Assembly (NCBI RefSeq): GCF_042684665.1
Contig: NZ_JBHULY010000016.1
Span: 186,001-250,000 of the forward strand
Source: Jejuia rubra
GTDB taxonomy: Bacteria; Bacteroidota; Bacteroidia; Flavobacteriales; Flavobacteriaceae
Length of the DNA: 64,000 nucleotides
Direction: 5' to 3'
Shown: in pieces, positions 9,131 through 17,840 of the stretch
Numbering within the stretch: the first letter of the stretch is position 1
How the letters are laid out: every line of letters starts with the position of its first letter
Made by a program: the position numbers and the translations under genes
The notes under the pieces: model-generated
What the model saw: only the letters and a program-made list of their open reading frames with translations
Told to the model about the DNA's origin: nothing
Databases searched by the model: none

Positions 9131-10678
9131 TTATTGAACCAATACTTTTTTGATTTCCGTTTTAGAGCCAGACCGAATACTGAGCAAGTATAGTCCTGAG
9201 GCTACATCCGAAACATCCAAAGCGGATATGACATTTCGCTGACGTTTTATCAACTTGCCATAAGTATCGAAAAGCTCGATGCTATCAATATTGCTATTCC
9301 CTTGGATATTAATTTTAGTTTCGGAAGGGTTAGGATAAACTTTGAACAAGTTTGTATCATTTTCATCAATACTTAGACCGTTATTTTGGTACACCCTCAC
9401 ATAGTCAATCACCATGGCACTTTGTGTAAACGACGGATCAATAGCACCGGATATACCGCCCATAGCTACGTTCAGAATCAAATACTGATCTAAATCAAAT
9501 GGCCATGTACTGGCGTCTTTTACCGCAGGATTATAGGTGTAAAAGCCCACGCCATCCACTAAAAATGTGATTTGATTAGGGGACCAATTAACCGAATAAA
9601 CATGAAAATTAGTAGTGACATCGCTTAATACTTGCTTATCCGTATTTACAGTATTGCCATTACTGGAAGGGGTATGTATGGCGACCGAAGTTTCGTTGGT
9701 AGCGTCGTGCAAACCATGCTCCATAATATCTATTTCACCACAATCAGGCCATGGCGTAGTTCCAAAACCTTGGATTTGCCAATACGCTCCTGTTTCGGTA
9801 ATATTTTTACCTAAGGTCCAAATGGCAGGCCATGTACCATCTGTGCCCGCTGGCAATTGAGCCCTTACGTCCACCCTTCCGTAAGTAAATGCAAACTTGG
9901 AGTTCAATCTAGCGGAAGTATAATCCAAAGTAACACCTTGATTGGTGAAAGTTTCTTTCCTGGCAACAATGTGCAAGTTCCCATTTACCATAAAGGAATT
10001 GTTTATTCTGTCCGTGTAGTGTTGTTCTTCAAAATTGAACCACTGTCCGCCGTTGGGACCAATGGTTTGATGATGCCACTTAGAGCCATCAATAACTTCA
10101 GGGCTTGAACCACTATCAAATTCATCCGACCAAACCAAATCACTATAGATTACGTCCAAGGCATTCGGGTCTGTAACTACATTACCATCATTGATATCAT
10201 CAATTTGAAACGCCCCAGGGGTGGTACTACCATCATCTATCCGTATTGTTATTCTGCTGTATTGACCAGTGCCGGCTACGGTAGAAAAATCAAATGTCAA
10301 ATTTGTCCATGTTTTTTCTGAGGATAAAGTTTGACTCACCTCAATACTAGGGTTCGTTCCATTTTCAAGCTTTACTATAATTGTATGAGTAAGCGGATCA
10401 TCGGCATAAAATCTTAGTGTGATTTCATCTTCCACATCCAAATCTATTGGCCTACTTAAGTCAATGTAGTTCCCCTGTTCTAAGGGTGAAGTGTTTCTAA
10501 AAAAGTTGCCAACATCGTTATTGGAGCCATCCGGATCCGGGATAATTGAAAAGGAACTACCGCCCCAACTATTAAATGCATGAGAACTATCAGAAAAGTT
10601 TATTGGGGTTTGTTGGGCAAAACTTAACTGCAAACAAATGAAAAGGACTAAATAAGGGAAATAGTATTTTTTCTTCAT
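9131..10678 (-). CDS. Secreted GH16 beta-glucanase (laminarinase-type) with T9SS tail
   Basis: This is a predicted endo-beta-1,3(4)-glucanase acting on laminarin-like glucans outside the cell. I use ATG 10678 (515 residues, MKKKYYFPYL) because a perfect -7 box sits between it and the longer start at 10735. It has, in order: a signal peptide ending LSFAQQ; a beta-rich module (about 30-160) resembling a carbohydrate-binding jelly roll; a GH16 domain with catalytic EIDIME (Glu315, Asp317, Glu320); and a 70-residue C-terminal sorting domain starting VYPNPSETKINI and ending KKVLVQ, typical of type IX secretion. No SusC/SusD pair or other glycosidase is adjacent, so it is not part of a visible polysaccharide utilisation locus. 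GH16 identity is secure; the exact glucan is inferred. Confidence 0.93.
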   Translation of the reverse strand: MKKKYYFPYLVLFICLQLSFAQQTPINFSDSSHAFNSWGGSSFSIIPDPDGSNNDVGNFFRNTSPLEQGNYIDLSRPIDLDVEDEITLRFYADDPLTHTIIVKLENGTNPSIEVSQTLSSEKTWTNLTFDFSTVAGTGQYSRITIRIDDGSTTPGAFQIDDINDGNVVTDPNALDVIYSDLVWSDEFDSGSSPEVIDGSKWHHQTIGPNGGQWFNFEEQHYTDRINNSFMVNGNLHIVARKETFTNQGVTLDYTSARLNSKFAFTYGRVDVRAQLPAGTDGTWPAIWTLGKNITETGAYWQIQGFGTTPWPDCGEIDIMEHGLHDATNETSVAIHTPSSNGNTVNTDKQVLSDVTTNFHVYSVNWSPNQITFLVDGVGFYTYNPAVKDASTWPFDLDQYLILNVAMGGISGAIDPSFTQSAMVIDYVRVYQNNGLSIDENDTNLFKVYPNPSETKINIQGNSNIDSIELFDTYGKLIKRQRNVISALDVSDVASGLYLLSIRSGSKTEIKKVLVQ

Positions 10679-10692
10679 GGCGGCGTTTTTTA

Positions 10693-10700
10693 CAAATTTA
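10693..10700 (-). promoter_or_regulatory. Promoter -7 element for GH16 gene
   Basis: The minus strand reads TAAATTTG, an exact TAnnTTTG match, 14 bp before the chosen ATG at 10678. A TTG lies about 23 bp further upstream. The box rules out the longer upstream start. Confidence 0.55.
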
Positions 10701-10767
10701 GATATCATCCAATTCGTAAAAAACAATTCCACCACTACAAAAACAATACAATCCGAGGAATATTTAC

Positions 10768-11961
10768 CTACAGAGATGCTTTTATGGCCTCAACCATTTT
10801 TTTCGCCCTTTCTAACACTTCCTCCTCTGTCCATGACAGTTTTATCAAGCACGAGATATTACGGCCGATATAATGGTCGGATTGCTCGAAGGATTTGGTT
10901 TGAAGATATTTAAGTCCACCCTTGACTTCTTTTGAAATCGGGTGTAAAGATTTTAAGTCTTTAAGATGCTCCCACTTCCTGATGTAATGCCAATTGTTAT
11001 TATAGTAATTCCAACAGGCGTCCACACCGTTTTCCTTGAAGGCCTGCGATACTTTTGTGGCTGTTTCTAAATCTGGCAATGAAAAATTTAAAAAGGCACA
11101 ACTTTCCACTCCTCCCTCAGGAACTGTCCTAAAAGTTACTTCTGGAATCTCAGCTAAGGCCTCCCTAATAATTTCAAAATTTCGCTTTTGAATGGTCAAA
11201 AATTCAGGAAGACGCCTAGCTTGAGCCAATCCCACAGCAGCGTGCAATTCTGAAATTCTAAAATTATAGCCCAAAAACGGATGCGATTCTGCTCCTCGGT
11301 CATTACCAATGTGGTCATGACCATGGTCGCTATAATGGTCAGCGTTTAAGTAAAACTGTTCGTTATCAGTGATTACGGCGCCTCCCTCTCCACAGGTAAT
11401 GGTTTTTACAAAATCGAAGGAGAAACAGCCTAAATCGCCAATACTTCCCAAGGGTTTTCCTTTGTAGGTGCCTCCAATCGCCTGACAAGCATCTTCCACT
11501 ACCAGTAAATTATATTTGTTAGCTATCGCTAGAAGTGCATCCATATTGGCCATACTACCACACATCTGTACTACCATAATGGCTTTGGTTTTCGGGGTAA
11601 TGGCTTTTTCTACAGATTTCGGACATAGGCCTAAAGTGTCATCCACATCCACCAAAATGGGAATAGCACCAAGCATCATTATGGCCTCAAAACTGGCCAC
11701 AAATGTAAAAGTGGGCATAATTACCTCATCCCCTGCTCCAACACCAGCTGATGCTAAAGCTACTGAAACGGCCGCAGTACCACTGGATACCAATTGCACA
11801 TATTTGGATTGAAAGGTGCTCTGTAATTCCTTCTCAAGTTCTTTAGCTTTCCAATGGCCTTTGCGCATGCCGTCAAATCCATAGCGCATGATGACACCGT
11901 TGTCCAACACATCGTTGACTTCCTTTCTCTCTAAATTTCCAAATAATTCAAATCCTGGCAT
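10768..11961 (-). CDS. DegT/DnrJ/EryC1/StrS aminotransferase, KdnA-like
   Basis: This is a PLP-dependent sugar aminotransferase of 397 residues. The internal aldimine lysine is Lys186 in SFDFVKTITCGEGG, and the PLP-binding aspartate is Asp157 in VVEDACQAIGG. The substrate loop HPFLGYNFRISELHAAVG is standard for the family. The N-terminus MPGFELFG resembles, from memory, KdnA, which makes 8-amino-3,8-dideoxy-octulosonate for LPS inner core, so Kdo8N synthesis is possible. However, KdnB (an iron alcohol dehydrogenase) is not adjacent. The gene stands alone between the GH16 gene and a repeat-bearing leader. Family assignment is strong; substrate assignment is weak. Confidence 0.85.
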   Translation of the reverse strand: MPGFELFGNLERKEVNDVLDNGVIMRYGFDGMRKGHWKAKELEKELQSTFQSKYVQLVSSGTAAVSVALASAGVGAGDEVIMPTFTFVASFEAIMMLGAIPILVDVDDTLGLCPKSVEKAITPKTKAIMVVQMCGSMANMDALLAIANKYNLLVVEDACQAIGGTYKGKPLGSIGDLGCFSFDFVKTITCGEGGAVITDNEQFYLNADHYSDHGHDHIGNDRGAESHPFLGYNFRISELHAAVGLAQARRLPEFLTIQKRNFEIIREALAEIPEVTFRTVPEGGVESCAFLNFSLPDLETATKVSQAFKENGVDACWNYYNNNWHYIRKWEHLKDLKSLHPISKEVKGGLKYLQTKSFEQSDHYIGRNISCLIKLSWTEEEVLERAKKMVEAIKASL

Positions 11962-11988
11962 ATGTTTCTTATTTAATAAGCCCCTCCT

Positions 11989-12058
11989 AGCCTCCCCAAA
12001 GGGGAGGAATCGACTTCTTTCATTTCCCCTCCTTCGGAGGGGTCAGGGGAGGCTTTTT
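11989..12058. repeat. Nested palindromic repeat cluster
   Basis: There are three nested or neighbouring inverted repeats. CCTCCCC-AAA-GGGGAGG lies at 11991-12007. CCCCTCC-TTC-GGAGGGG lies at 12026-12042. An outer pair is formed by AGCCTCCCC (11989-11997) with GGGGAGGCT (12046-12054), followed by TTTT. A relative (CCTCCCCTT-AAA-AAGGGGAGG) occurs at 22338-22358. This looks like a dispersed REP-type element. It lies in the 5' leader of the KdnA-like gene and just beyond the nitroreductase stop, where it could also act as a terminator. Confidence 0.75.
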
Positions 12059-12686
12059 ACAGTTCTATGACGGCCTCCTCAATTGGTTTTCTTACTTTTT
12101 TGAATGCGGAAAACATGTCATCTTCCGCGCGGTATCCAACAGGCAGTAGCAATACAGATTTTAGGCCTATATCGTTTAGTTTTAAAATGTCGTCAAACTT
12201 TTGGGGAATGAAACCTTCCATGGGACAGGCGTCTATCTCCTCGATGGCGCAGACAGTCATTAGATTGCCCAAGGCGATGTAAGCTTGATTGGTGGACCAC
12301 TTTTGCCGCTCTTTAACGGACATCTTTTCCATCATTTGTATAAGGCCTTCGCGGTAAGGTTTCAAAATGGTTTCGGCAGTATTTCGTATGCCCTTGATGT
12401 TGTCATAATATTTAACGACGTCCTCATCAAGAATGTTATTTTGGATACAAATTATCAGTAGGTGCGAGGCATCCAAAACCTGCTTTTGGTTAAAGGCATG
12501 CTCCACCAGCGGTTCCCTGACCGCCTTGTTTTCTACTACCACCATTTTAATGGTTTGCAATCCGTAAGAGGTTGCGGTTAGATTAAACGCCTGCTTTAAT
12601 ACCTCTAACTTTTCTTTAGAAAGTTTTTTTTGAGCATCAAATTTTTTAGTGGCGTACCTCCATTTTAACTGCTTCACCGTGTCCAT
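12057..12686 (-). CDS. NAD(P)H-dependent nitroreductase family flavoprotein
   Basis: This is a predicted FMN oxidoreductase of the NfsB/NfnB type reducing nitroaromatics, quinones or enals. I choose ATG 12686 (209 residues, MDTVKQLKWRYATKKF). The start at 12701 sits only 5 bp after a perfect -7 box, and the one at 12761 is upstream of it. Family marks are WRYATKKFD at the N-terminus, the FMN-binding S-Y-G-L-Q loop (TATSYGLQT), the central NQAYIALGNLM helix and a C-terminal LPVGYRAEDD. It is cytoplasmic. The downstream neighbour on the same strand is the KdnA-like gene, separated by the palindromic cluster. The physiological substrate is unknown. Confidence 0.88.
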   Translation of the reverse strand: MDTVKQLKWRYATKKFDAQKKLSKEKLEVLKQAFNLTATSYGLQTIKMVVVENKAVREPLVEHAFNQKQVLDASHLLIICIQNNILDEDVVKYYDNIKGIRNTAETILKPYREGLIQMMEKMSVKERQKWSTNQAYIALGNLMTVCAIEEIDACPMEGFIPQKFDDILKLNDIGLKSVLLLPVGYRAEDDMFSAFKKVRKPIEEAVIEL

Positions 12687-12706
12687 TATTGCTGTTTCCA
12701 TATGTG

Positions 12707-12740
12707 CAAAAATAAGGTTTGAAAACGTGATTTTTTCAAA
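12707..12740 (-). promoter_or_regulatory. Promoter for nitroreductase (TTTG-N22-TATTTTTG)
   Basis: On the minus strand TTTG (12740-12737) is followed after 22 bp by TATTTTTG (12714-12707). Both match Bacteroidota -33/-7 elements. The predicted transcription start falls at about 12700, supporting ATG 12686. Confidence 0.55.
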
Positions 12741-12802
12741 AAAGACCATAAAATATGGCAATCGTAAAATGGCACAAATTTATATAAAAAGATAAGGTTT
12801 TA

Positions 12803-12834
12803 TTTGAAAGAATTAAAAAAGGGTTCTATATTTG
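12803..12834 (+). promoter_or_regulatory. Promoter for tRNA-Ser (TTTG-N20-TATATTTG)
   Basis: TTTG at 12803-12806 and TATATTTG at 12827-12834 with 20 bp between form a consensus Bacteroidota promoter. It lies 72 bp before the mature tRNA. Confidence 0.65.
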
Positions 12835-12906
12835 CACCCGCCTACGCAATGCCTAAGGCATCACTTCGGCGGGCAAACCCGCTGAAAGGCAAACGCAAAA
12901 GACACT
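12835..12906 (+). other. Structured 5' leader of the tRNA-Ser transcript
   Basis: This 72-base GC-rich leader has alternative pairings. CCCGCC (12837-12842) can pair with GGCGGG, enclosing a small ATGCC-TAA-GGCAT hairpin. Alternatively, the GCGGG can pair downstream with CCCGC around CAAA. The leader contains no reading frame of note. It may simply be trimmed by RNase P. Confidence 0.4.
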
Positions 12907-12991
12907 GGAGAAATGGCAGAGTGGTCGAATGCGGCAGTCTTGAAAACTGTTGAGGGTCACACCTCCGGGGGTTCGAATCCCTCTTTCTCCG
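12907..12991 (+). tRNA. tRNA-Ser (anticodon UGA)
   Basis: The acceptor arms GGAGAAA (12907-12913) and TTTCTCC (12984-12990) pair perfectly, with discriminator G12991; CCA is not encoded. The anticodon loop CTTGAAA gives TGA at 12941-12943, reading UCA and UCG codons. A long variable arm with GAGG pairing to CCTC marks a class II serine tRNA. The T arm contains the invariant GGTTCGAATCC. It is followed immediately by a strong terminator. Confidence 0.97.
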
Positions 12992-12994
12992 CAA

Positions 12995-13027
12995 AAACCC
13001 ATAACGAAAGTTGTGGGTTTCTTTTTT
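12995..13027 (+). terminator. Intrinsic terminator of tRNA-Ser
   Basis: AAACCCA-T-AAC pairs with GTT-G-TGGGTTT around a GAAA tetraloop, followed by CTTTTTT. It is positioned directly after the tRNA. Confidence 0.85.
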
Positions 13028-13030
13028 CTA

Positions 13031-13061
13031 CAAAAAACCCAACCATTATTGGCCGGGTTTT
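13031..13061 (-). terminator. Intrinsic terminator of the DUF2911 gene
   Basis: On the minus strand AAAACCC (13061-13055) pairs with GGGTTTT (13040-13034), with an inner CCA/TGG pair, and is followed by a short T-run. It sits 60 bp downstream of the stop at 13121. Confidence 0.6.
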
Positions 13062-13120
13062 AACAACTGATAGTTGGTTTGATTGATGAAGTTTAGTTTT
13101 ACAATCCAGTACAGCTGTAA

Positions 13121-14221
13121 TTAGTTGATATCTTGTCCGTTTTCCAATTTTTCAATATTGGCTTGCACCCTGCCCTTGCTTGCATCATTTGGTGCATTAC
13201 CTAAAGCTTTTCTTAGGTAACTCAAAGCCTTTTTATAGTCGCCCATGGCGGAATAGGCTCTTGCCAATCCGTAATTAACGGGCCACATATTTTTGTTTTT
13301 TGACGCGTTCATTTTGAAGATTTCCAAGGCCTTATCGTTTTCGCCATTAGCAATTAGAGTCCTTCCATATTGGTGTACCTGAAAAATTGTAGCAAGTTCT
13401 AAGGATTCTTTTGCCAGTTTTTCGGATTCTTCTTTCTTGCCCATTTTATCCAAGATCTTCGACTTAATCTGCAAATTGTTAAAGGTTTTCTGGCTGAAAA
13501 ACTTTCCTTCAATGGCATCACTTATCCATCCTAAGGCTTCATTTAAATCGCCATCATTATTTAATGCATAGTTCGCTGCCTGTTCCCAACTTTGCCTCGT
13601 AAAACCGCCTTGGCCCTGCAATTGCTGCCTGAAACTCTCCAACACTACTTCCGAAACATTTACTCCAATTTTAAAAGGGATTTGTTTCTTTTCCCAGTTT
13701 AATGAAGCCGTTGTTGAAGTTGCCGAAACTTCTTTAAAACTAAAGGTAAGTAATTCGGTATGTGGAATTTCATTGGTAGTGACATCCACTTTTAAAACAT
13801 CTTCGGAAGGCTCGTAAAAATAGCTACCCCATGCCGTAGAATTATTTGAAAAAATTAAAGTGGCAGTATCGTCTTCTTTAACCACAATATGAAATCCGTA
13901 AGTTCCTGCGGCCAAAGGCTCTCCTTCGATAGTCACGTCATCTGAAAAACTAATTGTCGTATTTTCATTAGCACCTGCCCGCCATGGAGATACCTCTGCT
14001 GTACCAAAACCAAGATTTTTCATGCCATAAGGCACCAGTTTCCCCCATATTTCACGGTCGTTCACACTGGGTCTTGAATATTTAATGGTGATTTCAGTAA
14101 TCCCAACGGTTTGGGATACGCTGGCGGCTTGGCTACCCCGCGGGGCATTAAGCTGTGCAAAAGTCTGTAGGCAAACAAATAAAAATAGGAGAAAGGTTTG
14201 GAGGGAATAATAGTTTCTCAT
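13121..14221 (-). CDS. Exported DUF2911 and tetratricopeptide protein
   Basis: The function is unknown. From ATG 14221 (366 residues) it has a signal peptide ending LQTFAQ, preferred over the upstream ATG 14251 whose N-terminus would spoil the signal. Residues about 20-160 match the DUF2911 beta domain: QTVGITEITIKYSRP, followed by GKLVPYG, WRAGANENTTI, and LAAGTYGFH. The C-terminal half (about 230-360) is helical with TPR-like repeats (DYKKALSYLRKAL). There is no lipobox, so it is periplasmic or outer-membrane-associated. It is monocistronic with its own terminator. DUF2911 proteins are common and often multi-copy in this phylum. Confidence 0.85.
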   Translation of the reverse strand: MRNYYSLQTFLLFLFVCLQTFAQLNAPRGSQAASVSQTVGITEITIKYSRPSVNDREIWGKLVPYGMKNLGFGTAEVSPWRAGANENTTISFSDDVTIEGEPLAAGTYGFHIVVKEDDTATLIFSNNSTAWGSYFYEPSEDVLKVDVTTNEIPHTELLTFSFKEVSATSTTASLNWEKKQIPFKIGVNVSEVVLESFRQQLQGQGGFTRQSWEQAANYALNNDGDLNEALGWISDAIEGKFFSQKTFNNLQIKSKILDKMGKKEESEKLAKESLELATIFQVHQYGRTLIANGENDKALEIFKMNASKNKNMWPVNYGLARAYSAMGDYKKALSYLRKALGNAPNDASKGRVQANIEKLENGQDIN

Positions 14222-14409
14222 GATAAAAGTATTGGTTGTTAGTGTCAACAAGGTATTGACTTATAGGGCGCATGGATGTTAGCGTTTTGTTAATTATGAG
14301 TACCAAAGTGTTAATTAACGCTTCCTTAAGAAGACCTTAACATTTTAACATTTCAAACTTTCAAGAGTAAAATAGAAACCCTAAACCACCATAAAATCCA
14401 AAAACTACC

Positions 14410-14440
14410 TTTGAATGCTAGGTGCAATATTTTATATTTG
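14410..14440 (+). promoter_or_regulatory. Promoter for pheT (TTTG-N19-TATATTTG)
   Basis: TTTG at 14410-14413 and TATATTTG at 14433-14440, 19 bp apart, match both Bacteroidota elements. They lie 25 bp before the pheT ATG. Confidence 0.65.
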
Positions 14441-14465
14441 CGGTCTTATTTAAGGCTAACGATTT

Positions 14466-16895
14466 ATGAAGATTTCATACAACTGGTTGAAGCAATTTAT
14501 CAATATAAATTGGACTCCTGAGCAGACCAGTGAATTACTTACCGATTTAGGTTTGGAAGTTGAGGGTATTGAATCCTACCAATCTATTAAAGGCGGATTG
14601 GAAGGCGTAGTAATTGGTAAGGTTTTAACCTGCGAAAAGCACCCCAATGCCGATAAACTTAAAGTGACTACTGTTGATATTGGAGGTGAAAATCCACTAC
14701 AAATTGTTTGTGGTGCTCCAAATGTGGGAGAAGGACAAAAAGTGCCCGTGGCAACTATTGGCACGACACTATATTCTGAAGAAGGTGAATCGTGGACCAT
14801 TAAAAAAGGTAAGATCCGTGGGGAGGAAAGCCACGGGATGATCTGTGCGGAAGACGAACTCGGTTTGGGCACATCGCACGACGGCATTATGGTTTTAGAT
14901 GAGAAAATCAAAATCGGCACACCAGCCTCAACTATTTTCCAGGTTGAAAACGACCATGTATTTGAAATCGGCTTAACGCCAAACCGCGCCGATGCCATGA
15001 GTCATTATGGTACGGCCCGTGATTTGAAAGCTGGACTCTTCCAAAAAGAAATTAAAGTAGAACTGATTACACCATCGGTAAGTGCTTTTAATGTTGAAAA
15101 TAGAACATTAAAAATTGATGTTGAAGTTATTGATAAGGAATTAGCGCCAAGATATTGCGGGGTTACCATATCGGACATTAAAGTTGAAGAATCTCCTGAG
15201 TGGTTAAAACATAGATTGAAAGCCATCGGACTTAGCCCAATCAATAATGTGGTGGACGCTACTAATTATGTACTGCATGAATTGGGACAGCCCTTGCACG
15301 CCTTTGATGCCGTAAAAATTTCGGGCAACAAAGTTGAAGTAAAAACCCTTGAAAAAGGCACTAAGTTTATCACTTTGGATGGTGTTGAACGGGAATTGCA
15401 CGAAGATGATTTAATGATCTGCGATGCCGAAAAACCAATGTGTATTGCTGGTGTTTTTGGAGGGATTGACTCTGGAGTGACCGAAAGCACCACAAAAATA
15501 TTTTTGGAAAGTGCCTACTTTAACCCAGTGAGCATTAGAAAAAGTGCAAAACGCCATGGACTCAATACCGATGCTTCATTCCGTTTTGAACGTGGTATTG
15601 ATCCGAACATTACGGAATACGCGCTAAAGCGTGCTGCGCTCTTGATTCAGGATTTGGCCGGAGGCGATATAACGAGTGATATTATCGATATTTACCCAAA
15701 GAAAATTGAAGATTTTCAAGTGCGCTTGAGTTTTGAAAATGCCAAAAAAATTATCGGCGAGGAAATTCCGAAGGAAACCATCAAAGGTATTTTGACCGCT
15801 TTGGACATAAAAGTAAACAATGTTACCGAAACCGGCTTGGGCCTTACGGTACCAGCTTACAGAAACGATGTACAGCGCGAAGCAGATATCATCGAGGAAA
15901 TCCTACGAGTGTACGGCTACAACAACATTAGCATTTCCGAAAAATTGAATGCCTCCATTTCGAGCATGTCCAAGTTTGAAGATTACAAAATTCAAAACAC
16001 AATTGGGAACCAATTGGCAGCGCAAGGGTTTTTCGAAATTCTTTCAAATTCATTAACCACTCCAAATTATATTGGACTTGGAAATAATTTAAAGGAGGAG
16101 CATAGTATAGAAATGCTTAATCCTTTAAGTAATGATTTGTCGGTAATGCGACAGTCTTTATTGTTTTCAGGATTGGAGGCAGTGTCCTATAACATCAACC
16201 GAAAGCGACAAGACCTTAAGTTGTTTGAATTCGGGAAAACCTATCACAATTTTTCAGATGAAAACACCGAGGTAAAGCACTTGACGTTGTTTGCAACGGG
16301 TAATCAAAATTCAGAAAACTGGGCAAAAACAAACAGCGCTAAAAGTGATTATTTCTTTCTTAAAGGCATCGTTATTTCTGCCCTTGAACGCTTAGGAATT
16401 TCTAGATACAATGAAGCTCCCATTAAAAATGACCTTTTTAGCGAAGGTGTTTCCCTAAATCTAGGGAAAGCCAAAATTGTGGAATTCGGTTTGATTAACA
16501 AATCCGTCTTAAAACATTTTGATATCTCACAGGAGGTAGTTTGTGCCGACTTTAATTGGGATGCGATTTTGGATATCGTAAAACACAACAAAATCACTTT
16601 TAGGCCTATACCAAAATACCCAGAAGTACGTCGGGATTTTGCGCTCTTGCTGGATGAAAATATCACTTTTGAATCCATCTATAAAATTGCCAAACAGACC
16701 GAAAAGCAATTGTTGAAAAATGTGAATCTATTTGATGTCTATCAAGGTAAGAACCTACCAAAAGGAAAGAAGAGTTATGCGGTAAGCTTTACACTTCAAG
16801 ACGAAAAGAAGACCCTTAACGACAAGCAGATAGATAAAATTATGGGTAAACTTCAAAACAATTTTGAAAAGCAACTTGGGGCCGAGTTGCGTTAA
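14466..16895 (+). CDS. pheT: Phenylalanyl-tRNA synthetase beta subunit
   Basis: This subunit of the heterotetrameric PheRS carries editing and tRNA-binding functions. It has 809 residues, full length. In order it has: an N-terminal EMAP-type tRNA-binding OB fold (about 40-150, GVVIGKVLTCEKHPNADKL); the B3/B4 editing domain (about 210-390); the B5 domain (about 400-475); a catalytic-like core; and the C-terminal FDX-ACB anticodon-binding domain (about 715-809). It has its own promoter, and pheS is not nearby, so the two subunits are encoded separately, as is common in Bacteroidota. The PAP2 gene follows by 18 bp and is probably cotranscribed. Confidence 0.97.
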   Translation: MKISYNWLKQFININWTPEQTSELLTDLGLEVEGIESYQSIKGGLEGVVIGKVLTCEKHPNADKLKVTTVDIGGENPLQIVCGAPNVGEGQKVPVATIGTTLYSEEGESWTIKKGKIRGEESHGMICAEDELGLGTSHDGIMVLDEKIKIGTPASTIFQVENDHVFEIGLTPNRADAMSHYGTARDLKAGLFQKEIKVELITPSVSAFNVENRTLKIDVEVIDKELAPRYCGVTISDIKVEESPEWLKHRLKAIGLSPINNVVDATNYVLHELGQPLHAFDAVKISGNKVEVKTLEKGTKFITLDGVERELHEDDLMICDAEKPMCIAGVFGGIDSGVTESTTKIFLESAYFNPVSIRKSAKRHGLNTDASFRFERGIDPNITEYALKRAALLIQDLAGGDITSDIIDIYPKKIEDFQVRLSFENAKKIIGEEIPKETIKGILTALDIKVNNVTETGLGLTVPAYRNDVQREADIIEEILRVYGYNNISISEKLNASISSMSKFEDYKIQNTIGNQLAAQGFFEILSNSLTTPNYIGLGNNLKEEHSIEMLNPLSNDLSVMRQSLLFSGLEAVSYNINRKRQDLKLFEFGKTYHNFSDENTEVKHLTLFATGNQNSENWAKTNSAKSDYFFLKGIVISALERLGISRYNEAPIKNDLFSEGVSLNLGKAKIVEFGLINKSVLKHFDISQEVVCADFNWDAILDIVKHNKITFRPIPKYPEVRRDFALLLDENITFESIYKIAKQTEKQLLKNVNLFDVYQGKNLPKGKKSYAVSFTLQDEKKTLNDKQIDKIMGKLQNNFEKQLGAELR

Positions 16896-16913
16896 TTTCA
16901 AATTACCAATAAT

Positions 16914-17783
16914 ATGGGTTCATTTCGGTTCTTTAGTGTAGTACTAGCCATCGTGTTTTCTGGGATGGTACTGAATGCACAATCCTCTAAGTCAAAGGAC
17001 TCCATAGGAGAAACCAAGCCAAAAGAAACGACATTCAGCCTATTAAAACATGATACAAAACAAACCGCTAAAAGTGTTGCCCATGCTTTTACTAGACCAG
17101 TGTATTGGAAAGGTAACGACTTTGGTAAATTAGGAATATTACTCGCTGGTACGGCCTCCTTATCCCTTGCTGACGAAGAAGGAAGGCGTTTTTTTAAAAG
17201 GCAACAAGAAGATTTTCCCGGGGTAGTTCGAGATTTTGGTTGGTACTTTGGTAGCCCACAAAATTATTTTATGGCTAATGCCGGCTTGTATGGTTTCGGT
17301 TTGTTTACCAAAAATGAACAGATTAGAAAAACGAGCGTACTTATTATTTCCTCTTCCGTGACCAGTGGTTTTTTGCAAAGTTTCCTAAAGACTGCCGTTG
17401 GCAGGGAAAGACCCGGAGACGCCGAAGACCCTTTCGGATTTAAACTCTTCTCCAGCCAAGGGCGATTCCATTCTTTTCCATCCGGACATACGGTTTTATC
17501 AATGACGATGGCACACGCCCTTGCGAAACAGTTTGAAAACATTTGGGTAAAAGTAGGCATCTATGGTGTTATTGGGGCCATTCCTCCCATTTCGAGACTG
17601 ATTGACGGTGCGCATTGGCTTACTGATGTTGGGTTCTCGGTAGCACTGAGTATCATCGTTGTAGATAGTATCGATAAGTTTTTGTTCAGTTCGGAAGCTT
17701 ACGAATATAAAAAACCACCAAAAAAAATAGCTTGGAATCTTCGCTTTGGACCTAATACAATTGGGGTCATCGGCACTTTTTAA
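16914..17783 (+). CDS. PAP2 superfamily phosphatase
   Basis: This is a predicted membrane-associated phosphatase for lipid phosphates such as phosphatidate, PGP or undecaprenyl pyrophosphate. It has 289 residues and a signal peptide (VVLAIVFSGMVLNAQ). All three PAP2 motifs are present: KTAVGRERP; FPSGHT with the catalytic histidine; and SRLIDGAHWLTDV with the nucleophile histidine and aspartate. Hydrophobic segments occur around 130-155, 215-235 and 255-270. It follows pheT by 18 bp, and this link to translation is probably only shared transcription. Substrate is not deducible. Confidence 0.88.
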   Translation: MGSFRFFSVVLAIVFSGMVLNAQSSKSKDSIGETKPKETTFSLLKHDTKQTAKSVAHAFTRPVYWKGNDFGKLGILLAGTASLSLADEEGRRFFKRQQEDFPGVVRDFGWYFGSPQNYFMANAGLYGFGLFTKNEQIRKTSVLIISSSVTSGFLQSFLKTAVGRERPGDAEDPFGFKLFSSQGRFHSFPSGHTVLSMTMAHALAKQFENIWVKVGIYGVIGAIPPISRLIDGAHWLTDVGFSVALSIIVVDSIDKFLFSSEAYEYKKPPKKIAWNLRFGPNTIGVIGTF

Positions 17784-17840
17784 TTTTGTAAATCTCAGGA
17801 AATTTTCGTAAATTTAGAAGGCAACTAAACTTTTGAAGCC

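Noticed and set aside
9131..12686. Polysaccharide utilisation locus around the GH16 gene
   Set aside because: No SusC/SusD pair, sulfatase, second glycosidase or sensor regulator adjoins it.
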